A stretch of DNA of 7,553 nt from Candidatus Nitrosocosmicus sp. (GTDB taxonomy: Archaea; Thermoproteota; Nitrososphaeria; Nitrososphaerales; Nitrososphaeraceae). The stretch's first letter is position 1, and each line of letters begins with the position of its first letter. Under the pieces are notes generated by a model. The model ran no database searches and was not told the origin of the DNA. It saw nothing but the letters and a program-made list of their open reading frames with translations. A program made the position numbers and the translations under genes. The stretch spans positions 1-7,553 of the forward strand of contig JAKDMR010000088.1 of assembly GCA_030452275.1 (NCBI GenBank). The letters are read 5' to 3'. This document shows positions 1-5,660 of the stretch, one piece after another.

Positions 1-90
1 AAGAAAATATGTGGTGGTATAACGTCAAAAGTATTTAGGACCGTAGGTGAAATTGAAAAAAGAGGTCGCTATTCAAGATCTGAATTCTAA
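1..90 (+). CDS. 3' end of an unrecognised protein gene (partial)
   Basis: Frame 1 reads 29 codons from the window edge to a TAA at 88-90. The peptide is basic and protein-like, ending GRYSRSEF, with a single Cys near its start. I do not recognise the family and the fragment is too short to assign a function. It is followed by T-rich stretches (near 99-107 and 134-139) that could end transcription, and it converges on the small zinc-protein gene on the minus strand. The call rests only on the open frame at the window edge, plausible codon use and the downstream T tracts. It could be a chance open frame. Confidence 0.45.
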   Translation, partial: KKICGGITSKVFRTVGEIEKRGRYSRSEF

Positions 91-124
91 CATTGTATGT
101 AATTTTCTTATGAAATTGAAATAA

Positions 125-325
125 CTATTGTATGACTTTTTTACACAATCCTTTTTCCTTATGTTGCACAAAATGATCCTGACAAAAATCAGTTTCGCAT
201 TCATAGCAATGCCACCCGCATAGAGTATAACATACATTACATTTTGAAATCGGTTTATTATAGTCAAATTCTTTAGTTTGTTTCACTATTCTTGGCTTTT
301 GTATTCTTTTCTGCTGTTGCCTCAT
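125..325 (-). CDS. Small Cys/His-rich protein, probable B-box/AN1-like double zinc finger
   Basis: This encodes 66 residues. I chose the ATG at 325 over the upstream in-frame ATG at 355 because GAGG sits eight bases before it, a good Shine-Dalgarno. The longer form would add ten residues. The first ~27 residues are basic and Gln/Lys-rich. The rest carries a dense metal-ligand pattern: C29-x2-C32, C40-x2-C43, x4, C48-x2-H51-x3-H55, with further candidates C36, H39 and C61. That C-x2-C-x7-C-x2-C-x4-C-x2-H-x3-H spacing resembles cross-brace zinc folds such as B-box or AN1 fingers, which bind two zinc ions and usually mediate protein or nucleic-acid contacts. The function is unknown. It lies downstream of the tRNA gene on the same strand, about 170 bases away, and has no obvious partner gene. 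The evenly spaced ligands argue that it is a real gene. Confidence 0.6.
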   Translation of the reverse strand: MRQQQKRIQKPRIVKQTKEFDYNKPISKCNVCYTLCGWHCYECETDFCQDHFVQHKEKGLCKKVIQ

Positions 326-543
326 ATATCTATCCTCTATTAAAGCGCAAAACATCGTAGTGATGTTTGAAAATTCTTCTCCAACTGTGTGGATCTATCA
401 ACCTGTTTCATAAAATCAGAATGTTATTTAAGCTTTTCAAACGATAATTAGGGAATTTGCAACTGCAATTGGATTTGTAATTCAAATTATTTTATATATG
501 CGGGAGGTGGGATTCGAACCCACGAATCCCTAAGGAACAGGGT

Positions 544-565
544 TGTAGGAAACTTCCAAGCTCAT
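544..565 (-). other. tRNA-Leu intron 2, 22 nt, canonical position 37/38
   Basis: After removal of intron 1, the anticodon bases TAG (569-567) can pair with CTA (548-546) inside this intron. That leaves a bulge AAT on the 5' side and CAA on the 3' side, next to the CAGGG/CCCTG stem: a relaxed bulge-helix-bulge with a three-pair centre. A small internal hairpin (GAG with TTC) closes the intron. The ends could be 543-564 instead (position 38/39); the mature RNA is identical because both junctions have an A. Confidence 0.7.
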
Positions 566-572
566 TCTAAGC

Positions 573-588
573 CTCGCACAATTTATGA
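573..588 (-). other. tRNA-Leu intron 1, 16 nt, non-canonical position 30/31
   Basis: The intron reads TCATAAATTGTGCGAG. A bulge-helix-bulge, the substrate of archaeal tRNA splicing endonuclease, can form. CGCA (594-591) pairs with TGCG (578-575) as a four-base-pair central helix, flanked by the three-base bulges GGT and AGG. Cutting after the second base of each bulge removes exactly this segment. It joins CAGG to G and restores a five-base-pair anticodon stem. The central helix uses one base of the mature D stem. A one-base shift of both cuts gives the same product. Confidence 0.75.
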
Positions 589-645
589 CCTGCGCCGTTG
601 ACCGGGCTTGGCAACCCCCGCATTACTTTGGACTACATTAAAGCC

Positions 646-654
646 AAATTTATC
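646..654 (-). promoter_or_regulatory. Box A (TATA) candidate for tRNA-Leu
   Basis: The minus strand reads GATAAATTT, centred about 29 bases before the first base of the tRNA. This is the expected distance for an archaeal TBP site driving a transcript that starts at or just before the mature 5' end. It is placed by position and AT composition only. Confidence 0.45.
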
Positions 655-683
655 TATTGTTAATGCGAATTATGTTGATTTCT

Positions 684-709
684 TTGATCAATGATCTATC
701 TTGATAGAT
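684..709. promoter_or_regulatory. Nested palindromes, candidate operator between tRNA-Leu and the mutase gene
   Basis: Two perfect inverted repeats lie side by side: TTGATCAA (684-691) and ATCTATC-TT-GATAGAT (694-709). The pentamer TTGAT also recurs at 675, 684 and 701. The site lies 70-95 bases before the mutase start and upstream of its likely box A near 729-740, where an archaeal activator or a dimeric repressor could bind. AT-rich spacers produce short palindromes by chance, so the regulatory role is inference. Confidence 0.35.
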
Positions 710-728
710 TATTCATCCCTTTATCGTC

Positions 729-740
729 TAAATAATTATT
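729..740 (+). promoter_or_regulatory. Box A candidate for the phosphoglucosamine mutase gene
   Basis: TAAATAATTATT lies where transcription would start near 760, giving a leader of under 20 bases. That leader would include the GGGGAG Shine-Dalgarno at 767-772. A second AT-rich choice, TAAATATT near 750-757, would start transcription too late to keep that Shine-Dalgarno. Confidence 0.35.
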
Positions 741-777
741 AGGATGGCATAAATATTGATTTAACTGGGGAGATGTT

Positions 778-2205
778 TTGACGGAGAAAAAACTATTTGG
801 GACTAACGGCATAAGGGGGATATTTGGAAAAGATCTGTCAATTGAGTTTTTGATAGATGTCACTTTTTCTATTGGGCATTTTTTTGAGAAGGGGCCAATA
901 GTGGTGGGATATGATGGTCGTTCTTCTAGTTTTGCAATTCAAAAAATTATATCGGCTGTGTTAATGTCAATGGGTATCGATGTATATACAATGGGCATGA
1001 CGCCTACACCTTGTCTACAATTCACTGTCAAAAATTTACGATCTTTTGGTGGGATTATGATTACGGCATCACATAATCCTAAGGAGTATAATGGAATAAA
1101 ACCTATTTCAAGTCATGGGTTTGAGTTGTCTAGAGATGATGAAATAAAAATTGAATCAATATATTATCAAAAAAAGTTCATAAGAGGGTATTCTGGTTCC
1201 TTTGGGAATTTATTTAAATTGGATGTTTTGGAACAGTATATCGACAAGGTTCTTTCTTTTATAGATGCTGACATTGTTAGACGATCAAACCTTAAGATTA
1301 TTATGGATTGTGGTAACGGGGTCCAATCGTTGGTAGCTCCTTTTATAGGAAGAAAATTAGGATGTGAAGTGCTGATTATGAATGGCTATATCGATCCAAA
1401 TTTTTCTGCAAGGGGCTCTGAGCCTAAAATGGACAATTTGTGTAGTCTTACTGAAATGGTAAAAAAGACCAACTCTGATTTGGGTGTTGCATACGATGGG
1501 GATGGTGACAGAAGCATTTTTTGTGATGAAAAGGGAATTATCCATTGGGGCGATAAAACAGGATCAATTCTATCTTATCATTTAATTATAAATAAGAAAA
1601 TGGATACGACAATCGTATGCCCCGTTAATTCTTCACTAGTTATTTCAAAAATTGGTGAGTTGGTTATGAGAGATGTTTATTTTACTAAGGTCGGAAGCGT
1701 TGAGGTTTCTTATGGCATGAAAAATACTAATTCTCTTATCGGATTTGAAGAAAATGGAGGTTTTTTTTATGGACCTCTGAATTTGGTTCGTGATGGAGCG
1801 ATCACCACAGCTTTGGTTTTAGAAATGATGAGCTATCATAAGCAGGAAAAACTGGGACAAGACACAAATTGCAATGACAATCTCTTGGATAAAAAATCAT
1901 CTCTATCAGATCTTTTCTCTTTATTCGATGATACATTTCAATATAAATCCAGCTTGAATTTGTCTAGTAATGATGATCTGCAACATGTTTTGGATATGTG
2001 TGCTTCACATGGATCTGTATACAAGGTAGAAAAGATCGATGGAGTGAAAATATGGTTTGATGCTGAATCTTGGATCATGTTCAGACCTAGCGGCACAGAG
2101 CCTTTGATTCGAATCTATGCTGAATCCAATGATAAAAGCTTACTAGATTCAAAAGTAAAAGAATACCTTAACTTAATAAATAAAATTCTGAACGCCGGTG
2201 ATTGA
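778..2205 (+). CDS. glmM: Phosphoglucosamine mutase / phosphohexomutase
   Basis: This 475-residue alpha-D-phosphohexomutase probably converts glucosamine-6-phosphate to glucosamine-1-phosphate for UDP-N-acetylglucosamine, used for glycoprotein and surface glycans. All four signature segments are present: N-terminal FGTNGIRG (7-14); the phosphoserine loop TASHNP with catalytic Ser98; the magnesium loop DGDGDR (240-245); the sugar-specificity loop GFEENGG (322-328); and the phosphate-binding loop RPSGTEP (436-442). The start is TTG at 778. It has GGGGAG five bases upstream, an in-frame stop lies just before it, and no ATG fits. A polar Ser/Asn/Asp/Lys-rich linker of about 40 residues (near 358-398) between domains 3 and 4 makes it slightly longer than the ~450 usual in archaea. 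Archaeal members often also act on glucose- or mannose-phosphates, so the exact substrate is less certain than the family. Confidence 0.93.
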   Translation: MTEKKLFGTNGIRGIFGKDLSIEFLIDVTFSIGHFFEKGPIVVGYDGRSSSFAIQKIISAVLMSMGIDVYTMGMTPTPCLQFTVKNLRSFGGIMITASHNPKEYNGIKPISSHGFELSRDDEIKIESIYYQKKFIRGYSGSFGNLFKLDVLEQYIDKVLSFIDADIVRRSNLKIIMDCGNGVQSLVAPFIGRKLGCEVLIMNGYIDPNFSARGSEPKMDNLCSLTEMVKKTNSDLGVAYDGDGDRSIFCDEKGIIHWGDKTGSILSYHLIINKKMDTTIVCPVNSSLVISKIGELVMRDVYFTKVGSVEVSYGMKNTNSLIGFEENGGFFYGPLNLVRDGAITTALVLEMMSYHKQEKLGQDTNCNDNLLDKKSSLSDLFSLFDDTFQYKSSLNLSSNDDLQHVLDMCASHGSVYKVEKIDGVKIWFDAESWIMFRPSGTEPLIRIYAESNDKSLLDSKVKEYLNLINKILNAGD

Positions 2206-2217
2206 TACATGATAACA

Positions 2218-2234
2218 TTTTTAATACTCTTTTT
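2218..2234 (+). terminator. T-tract terminator candidate after the mutase gene
   Basis: Two runs of five T (2218-2222 and 2230-2234) follow the mutase stop without a hairpin, the usual archaeal intrinsic termination signal. The same AT-rich bases could instead be box A for the L7Ae gene, so the two readings compete. Confidence 0.4.
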
Positions 2235-2250
2235 AATCATAAGAAAGAGT

Positions 2251-2274
2251 GGAAATGATCCCAATGGGTGATTG
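2251..2274 (+). promoter_or_regulatory. Kink-turn-like hairpin over the L7Ae Shine-Dalgarno
   Basis: The leader contains AATGATCCC (2254-2262), a three-base loop AAT, and GGGTGA (2266-2271). CCC pairs with GGG. Outside that stem come a U-U pair (2259/2269) and tandem sheared-type A-G and G-A pairs (2257-2258 with 2270-2271). A three-base bulge, AAU (2254-2256), lies on the 5' side only. This is the order seen in box C/D kink-turns, with the usual G-C after the U-U pair flipped to C-G. The outer stem is weak (A2253-U2272, then a G-U). GGTGAT (2267-2272) is also the Shine-Dalgarno, so L7Ae bound here would block ribosome entry. The element is a prediction; the transcription start must lie upstream of about 2250. 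Confidence 0.5.
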
Positions 2275-2280
2275 TAAATT

Positions 2281-2661
<381 letters not shown>

Positions 2662-2680
2662 AACGGGTGTATTTTATTAA

Positions 2681-2893
2681 ATGAGCAAGACTGAGGAAAA
2701 GGTCATTCCTGCAGAAGTAATTCAAATCGTAGGTAGAACTGGTATCGCTGGAGAAGTAATTCAGGTTCGTGTTAGGATTTCTGAAGGAAAAGACAAAGGC
2801 AGGATTCTAACTCGAAACGTTAAGGGACCAGTTAGGATGAATGATATTTTAATGCTTAGAGAAACAGAACGTGAGGCAAGAAAAATAAAGTGA
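2681..2893 (+). CDS. rps28e: Small subunit ribosomal protein S28e
   Basis: This is a 70-residue OB-fold protein of the 30S subunit, found in archaea and eukaryotes and placed near the mRNA exit region. The family core is plain: VIQIVGRTGIAGEVIQVRVRI (13-33), GRILTRNVKGPVR (40-52) and the C-terminal LRETEREARKI (59-69). Family members are about 65-75 residues, so it is full length. The ATG at 2681 follows the L7Ae stop by 19 bases, with a weak Shine-Dalgarno GGGTG about ten bases upstream. That spacing suggests cotranscription with L7Ae, as in many archaea. Confidence 0.97.
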   Translation: MSKTEEKVIPAEVIQIVGRTGIAGEVIQVRVRISEGKDKGRILTRNVKGPVRMNDILMLRETEREARKIK

Positions 2894-2929
2894 TGCTTAA
2901 AATATGGAGTTATTGTAGGTGGTTAAATA

Positions 2930-3142
2930 ATGAGTAAGAATGTTGCGTCATTGCGAAACTGTTTTTTTTGTGGAAGGCATGTTGATACGGGTAAAGGGAT
3001 AATGTTAGTCAAAAATGATGGATCGATCCAATGGACTTGTTCATCAAAATGTAAAAAGAATCTTCGCGATTTGAAACGTGATCCACGGTTGTTTAAATGG
3101 ACTGATAAATATATCAAAGGTGGAATCAGGAAGCAAAAGTGA
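2930..3142 (+). CDS. rpl24e: Large subunit ribosomal protein L24e
   Basis: This is a 70-residue zinc-ribbon protein of the 50S subunit, specific to archaea and eukaryotes. The four zinc ligands are C11, C14, C37 and C41 (C-x2-C and C-x3-C), and the fold core includes FCGRHVDTGKGI and the basic stretch KCKKNLRDLKRDPR. The start ATG has AGGTGGT eight bases upstream. The gap after S28e is 36 bases and has a TTAAAATAT stretch that could act as an internal promoter. The stop codon ends one base before the Ndk start, so translation of the two is likely coupled. Confidence 0.97.
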   Translation: MSKNVASLRNCFFCGRHVDTGKGIMLVKNDGSIQWTCSSKCKKNLRDLKRDPRLFKWTDKYIKGGIRKQK

Positions 3143-3143
3143 A

Positions 3144-3548
3144 ATGGGGGTAGAACAAACTCTAATACTTATTAAACCAGATGCATTTAAGCGAAAATTG
3201 GTGGGAAAAATAATTCAACGTTTTGAAGAAAAGGGGTTTGACATCAAACAACTAAAAACCTATGATTTTACAGATGAAAAAGCTCAAGATTTTTATTCAA
3301 TCCATCAAAGTAAACCTTTTTTTAAGGAGCTAGTTTCATTTGTTTGCTCTGGTACAGTCGTTGCATGTATTTTGGAAGGAAATAATGCTGTCAGCACGGT
3401 TAGGATAATGATTGGGCTTACAAAATCATTTGATGCTGCCCCAGGAACAATAAGAGGCGATTACGGTCTGGGAATAACTGATAATATTATTCATGCTTCC
3501 GATTCGCATGAAAGCTTCATAAAAGAGTCATCAGTAGTATTTTTATAA
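3144..3548 (+). CDS. ndk: Nucleoside diphosphate kinase
   Basis: This 134-residue cytosolic enzyme transfers the gamma phosphate of ATP to other nucleoside diphosphates by way of a phosphohistidine, keeping GTP supplied for translation. Signatures are the N-terminal TLILIKPDAF (6-15), the nucleotide-site GTIRGDYG (101-108) and the active-site NIIHASDS with catalytic His117. I set the start at the ATG at 3144, one base after the L24e stop, because the protein family begins there. An upstream in-frame ATG at 3078 would add 22 residues, all read out of frame inside L24e. AGGA near 3128-3131 may serve as the ribosome site, or translation may be coupled to L24e. The position between L24e and aIF5B is a common archaeal arrangement. 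Confidence 0.97.
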   Translation: MGVEQTLILIKPDAFKRKLVGKIIQRFEEKGFDIKQLKTYDFTDEKAQDFYSIHQSKPFFKELVSFVCSGTVVACILEGNNAVSTVRIMIGLTKSFDAAPGTIRGDYGLGITDNIIHASDSHESFIKESSVVFL

Positions 3549-5333
3549 GTGCATCTACGTCAGCCTGTAGTAGTAGTTCTAGGTCATGTAGACTCTGGTA
3601 AAACCTCTTTACTAGATAAGATGAGGGGAACATTCGTTCAATCGCGAGAAGCTGGGGGTATTACTCAACATATCGGGGCAAGTTTCTTTCCAATAGAAAT
3701 AATTCAGAGTTTGACGGGTCCGTTATTTAAGAAATTACTAACACATGATCATGCTATTCCTGGATTACTAGTTATTGATACGCCTGGACATGAGGTTTTT
3801 GCAAATTTAAGATTAAGGGGAGGATCAGCAGCAGATATAGCAATTGTCGTAGTTGATGTTAATAAGGGATTTGAACCTCAGACTATAGAGAGTATAAACA
3901 TTTTAAAGAATAGGAAAGTGCCTTTTGTAGTCGCGATAAACAAAGTCGATCGTATTACGGGCTGGAAAAAAGGAATCACCAATTTCATTACCGAAGAAAT
4001 CAAAGTTCAACCGAAGGAAGTTCAATTAGACCTTGATAATAAAACATATAGCGTATTGGGTTCTCTATCACAATTGGGATTCAATTCAGAGGCTTTTTGG
4101 CGTGTTAAGGATTTTACGAAAGAGGTTGCATTAGTTCCAGTTAGTGCATCAAGTGGTGTTGGCATTCCCGAGCTTTTGACAGTCCTGGTAGGATTGGCTC
4201 AACAATTCATGATAAAAAAATTAGAAAGGCATGAAGGATCCGCTAAAGGAATTATTCTGGAAGTAAACGAAGAAGTTGGATTAGGACCTTCTGCTAATGT
4301 CATTCTTTTAGACGGTATCATAAAACAAGGTGATTCAGTAGTGGTCGCAAAACGAAATTCTGTTATAGTGACTAGGATCAAATCGTTACTTCTACCAAAG
4401 CCACTTGATGAAATGCGTGATCCACGGGATAAATTTCGTCATGTAGATATGGTAATTTCTGCTGCGGGATTAAAAATAACTTCCCCTGATTTGGATGGTG
4501 TAATAGCCGGCAGTCCATTGTATGGACTTGCCCCCACAGATGACGAAGAAAAAGTAAAAAATCTAGTTGAATCAGAAGTAAAATCTGCACTTATTAACAC
4601 AGACTCGAATGGTATTATTCTACGATGCGATACTATAGGTTCGATTGAGGCAATTTCGGAAATGCTAAAAAAAGAGAACATCCCAATCCGGTCTGCAGAC
4701 ATCGGACAAATAAGTCGAAGAGATGTGATGACTGCATCTGCAGTTAAAGAAAAGGACAGATACCTGGGTATAATATTGGGCTTTAATGTCAAAATTTTAG
4801 AAGATGCAGAAAAAGAGTCATTTGAAAGGGATGTCAAGATCTTTAATGAAAAAATTATTTATAATCTGGTACGTAGCTATACCGACTGGGTATCTTATCA
4901 AAAGAATCATGAGGATTCAATCTTATTTAATGAAATATTTCCAATTTGCAAATTTGAATTTATGAAAGGCTATGTTTTTAGAAGAAGTGATCCTGCTGTG
5001 TTCGGTGCGGAAATTACCATAGGTAAAATGAAACAAAAAATGTCAATAATGAATCCTGAGGGAAAAAAAGTGGGTATAATACATCAGATCCAGGATAAGG
5101 GTAAATCAATTGAAGAAGCTACCAGGGGAATGCAAGTGGCAGTATCGGTTAATGGGCCTCAGATAGGTCGGCAAATTAACGAAGGTGATGTTTTTTATAC
5201 CTATCTGGATAGTAGGCAAGCTAAATTACTACTAAATCGTTTTAATAATAAATTAGATGAAGAAGAAAAATTAATTTTGGATCATATTGTTAGCTTAAGA
5301 AGAAAAACAGATCCTGCTTTTGGATACATATAG
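3549..5333 (+). CDS. infB: Translation initiation factor aIF5B (IF-2 type GTPase)
   Basis: This 594-residue GTPase promotes ribosomal subunit joining and initiator tRNA placement. The G domain (about 1-215) has the P-loop GHVDSGKTS (12-20), switch I GGITQHIGA (36-44), DTPGH (77-81), NKVD (131-134) and SAS (199-201). A beta-barrel domain II (about 225-335), the alpha/beta/alpha domain III (about 345-445) and the C-terminal barrel that binds initiator tRNA (to 594) follow. Length is typical of archaea, with no long N-terminal extension and no intein at the P-loop, where some archaea carry one. The start is GTG at 3549 and is fixed: the preceding codon is the Ndk stop TAA, which is also in frame with this gene. 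With no gap between Ndk and aIF5B, translation is probably coupled. Confidence 0.98.
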   Translation: MHLRQPVVVVLGHVDSGKTSLLDKMRGTFVQSREAGGITQHIGASFFPIEIIQSLTGPLFKKLLTHDHAIPGLLVIDTPGHEVFANLRLRGGSAADIAIVVVDVNKGFEPQTIESINILKNRKVPFVVAINKVDRITGWKKGITNFITEEIKVQPKEVQLDLDNKTYSVLGSLSQLGFNSEAFWRVKDFTKEVALVPVSASSGVGIPELLTVLVGLAQQFMIKKLERHEGSAKGIILEVNEEVGLGPSANVILLDGIIKQGDSVVVAKRNSVIVTRIKSLLLPKPLDEMRDPRDKFRHVDMVISAAGLKITSPDLDGVIAGSPLYGLAPTDDEEKVKNLVESEVKSALINTDSNGIILRCDTIGSIEAISEMLKKENIPIRSADIGQISRRDVMTASAVKEKDRYLGIILGFNVKILEDAEKESFERDVKIFNEKIIYNLVRSYTDWVSYQKNHEDSILFNEIFPICKFEFMKGYVFRRSDPAVFGAEITIGKMKQKMSIMNPEGKKVGIIHQIQDKGKSIEEATRGMQVAVSVNGPQIGRQINEGDVFYTYLDSRQAKLLLNRFNNKLDEEEKLILDHIVSLRRKTDPAFGYI

Positions 5334-5358
5334 TAAATTCGTGTTTAATGTCATCTGA

Positions 5359-5370
5359 TATTTATATAGC
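5359..5370 (+). promoter_or_regulatory. Box A (TATA) of the 86-residue gene
   Basis: TATTTATATAGC is a near-ideal archaeal box A. Its centre (about 5364) is some 30 bases before the ATG at 5398, and no Shine-Dalgarno lies in between, so the mRNA is probably leaderless or nearly so. It also marks this gene as a transcription unit separate from the ribosomal/aIF5B cluster. Confidence 0.65.
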
Positions 5371-5397
5371 GTTAAATTTGTAAATAATATAAAACCT

Positions 5398-5658
5398 ATG
5401 AATGAATTTAATTTAATAGGAAAAATTTTCTTCGCTCCTAATACTTCTGATTCTGAATTAATCAAAAAAGCCAAACTAAGATTAAAAGAGCATGGGATAC
5501 CTGAAGAGACAATCGAAATTAATTATAATGTTCAGGAACTAAACGAAGGCGATTTGTATATAAGCTATGATCCACCCGACTTGGTATTGAGAAGAGTGTA
5601 TGCCAAAACTTCAAGTGGTTTCATTAAAATGAAAAGTGTAAGATCTATCAAACTCTAA
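5398..5658 (+). CDS. Unrecognised 86-residue protein
   Basis: I do not recognise this family. The sequence predicts a compact alpha/beta protein: a hydrophobic strand (NLIGKIFFA, 5-13), an amphipathic helix (about 17-32, rich in Lys and Leu), a second strand (TIEINYNV, 38-45) and a strand-rich end with YISYDPPDLVLRRV (53-66). The order strand - helix - strand loosely recalls a thioredoxin or glutaredoxin half-fold. There is no Cys at all, so a redox role is unlikely. It has no signal peptide or membrane segment. Its own strong box A and normal codon use support a real gene. It converges on hisS with two bases between stop codons, so it is unlikely to share a transcript with hisS. Confidence 0.8.
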   Translation: MNEFNLIGKIFFAPNTSDSELIKKAKLRLKEHGIPEETIEINYNVQELNEGDLYISYDPPDLVLRRVYAKTSSGFIKMKSVRSIKL

Positions 5659-5660
5659 AT

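Larger units (their letters stand above)
499..621 (-). tRNA. tRNA-Leu(UAG), class II, with two introns
   Basis: Read on the minus strand, the acceptor GCGGGGG (621-615) pairs with CTCCCGC (506-500; one G-U pair) and is followed by discriminator A at 499. No CCA is encoded. The D stem is GCC/GGC, with GG in the D loop. The variable arm TTCCTTAGGGATTC is long, and the T arm is GTGGG-TTCGAAT-CCCAC. A long variable arm together with A73 indicates leucine. Read straight through, the anticodon arm makes no sense: CAGGT does not match CCCTG, and no T precedes a Leu anticodon. Removing two short segments (573-588 and 544-565) gives a perfect CAGGG/CCCTG stem and the loop CTTAGAA, with U33 and anticodon UAG (569-567). 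The mature RNA is 85 nt. Exons are 621-589, 572-566 and 543-499. The tRNA is certain; the splicing pattern is inferred from structure. Confidence 0.93.

Noticed and set aside
73..267. Second minus-strand open frame overlapping the zinc-protein gene
   Set aside because: It overlaps in another frame, has no domain pattern, and the Cys/His array is in the competing frame, which has a Shine-Dalgarno.
457..468. Short inverted repeat TTGCA-AC-TGCAA downstream of the tRNA
   Set aside because: Ten paired bases in AT-rich spacer are expected by chance, and no promoter is placed to use it. The rest of 356-498 shows nothing I can support beyond a weak box A-like TTTTATGAAAC on the minus strand near 405-415.
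499..621. Reading the tRNA as Leu(UAA) with one 38-base intron at 37/38
   Set aside because: It would place A instead of U at position 33 and a U-C mismatch at the top of the anticodon stem. The two-intron reading gives a perfect stem and loop.
3078..3143. Longer Ndk start at the ATG at 3078
   Set aside because: The added 22 residues lie inside L24e in another frame and precede the conserved Ndk N-terminus.
3580..3610. Possible intein at the aIF5B P-loop
   Set aside because: The P-loop is continuous and the protein is of normal length.
4439..4837. Minus-strand open frame of 132 codons inside infB
   Set aside because: It is an antisense shadow of the aIF5B domain II-III coding region; its composition is Ser/Ile-rich with no recognisable motif.
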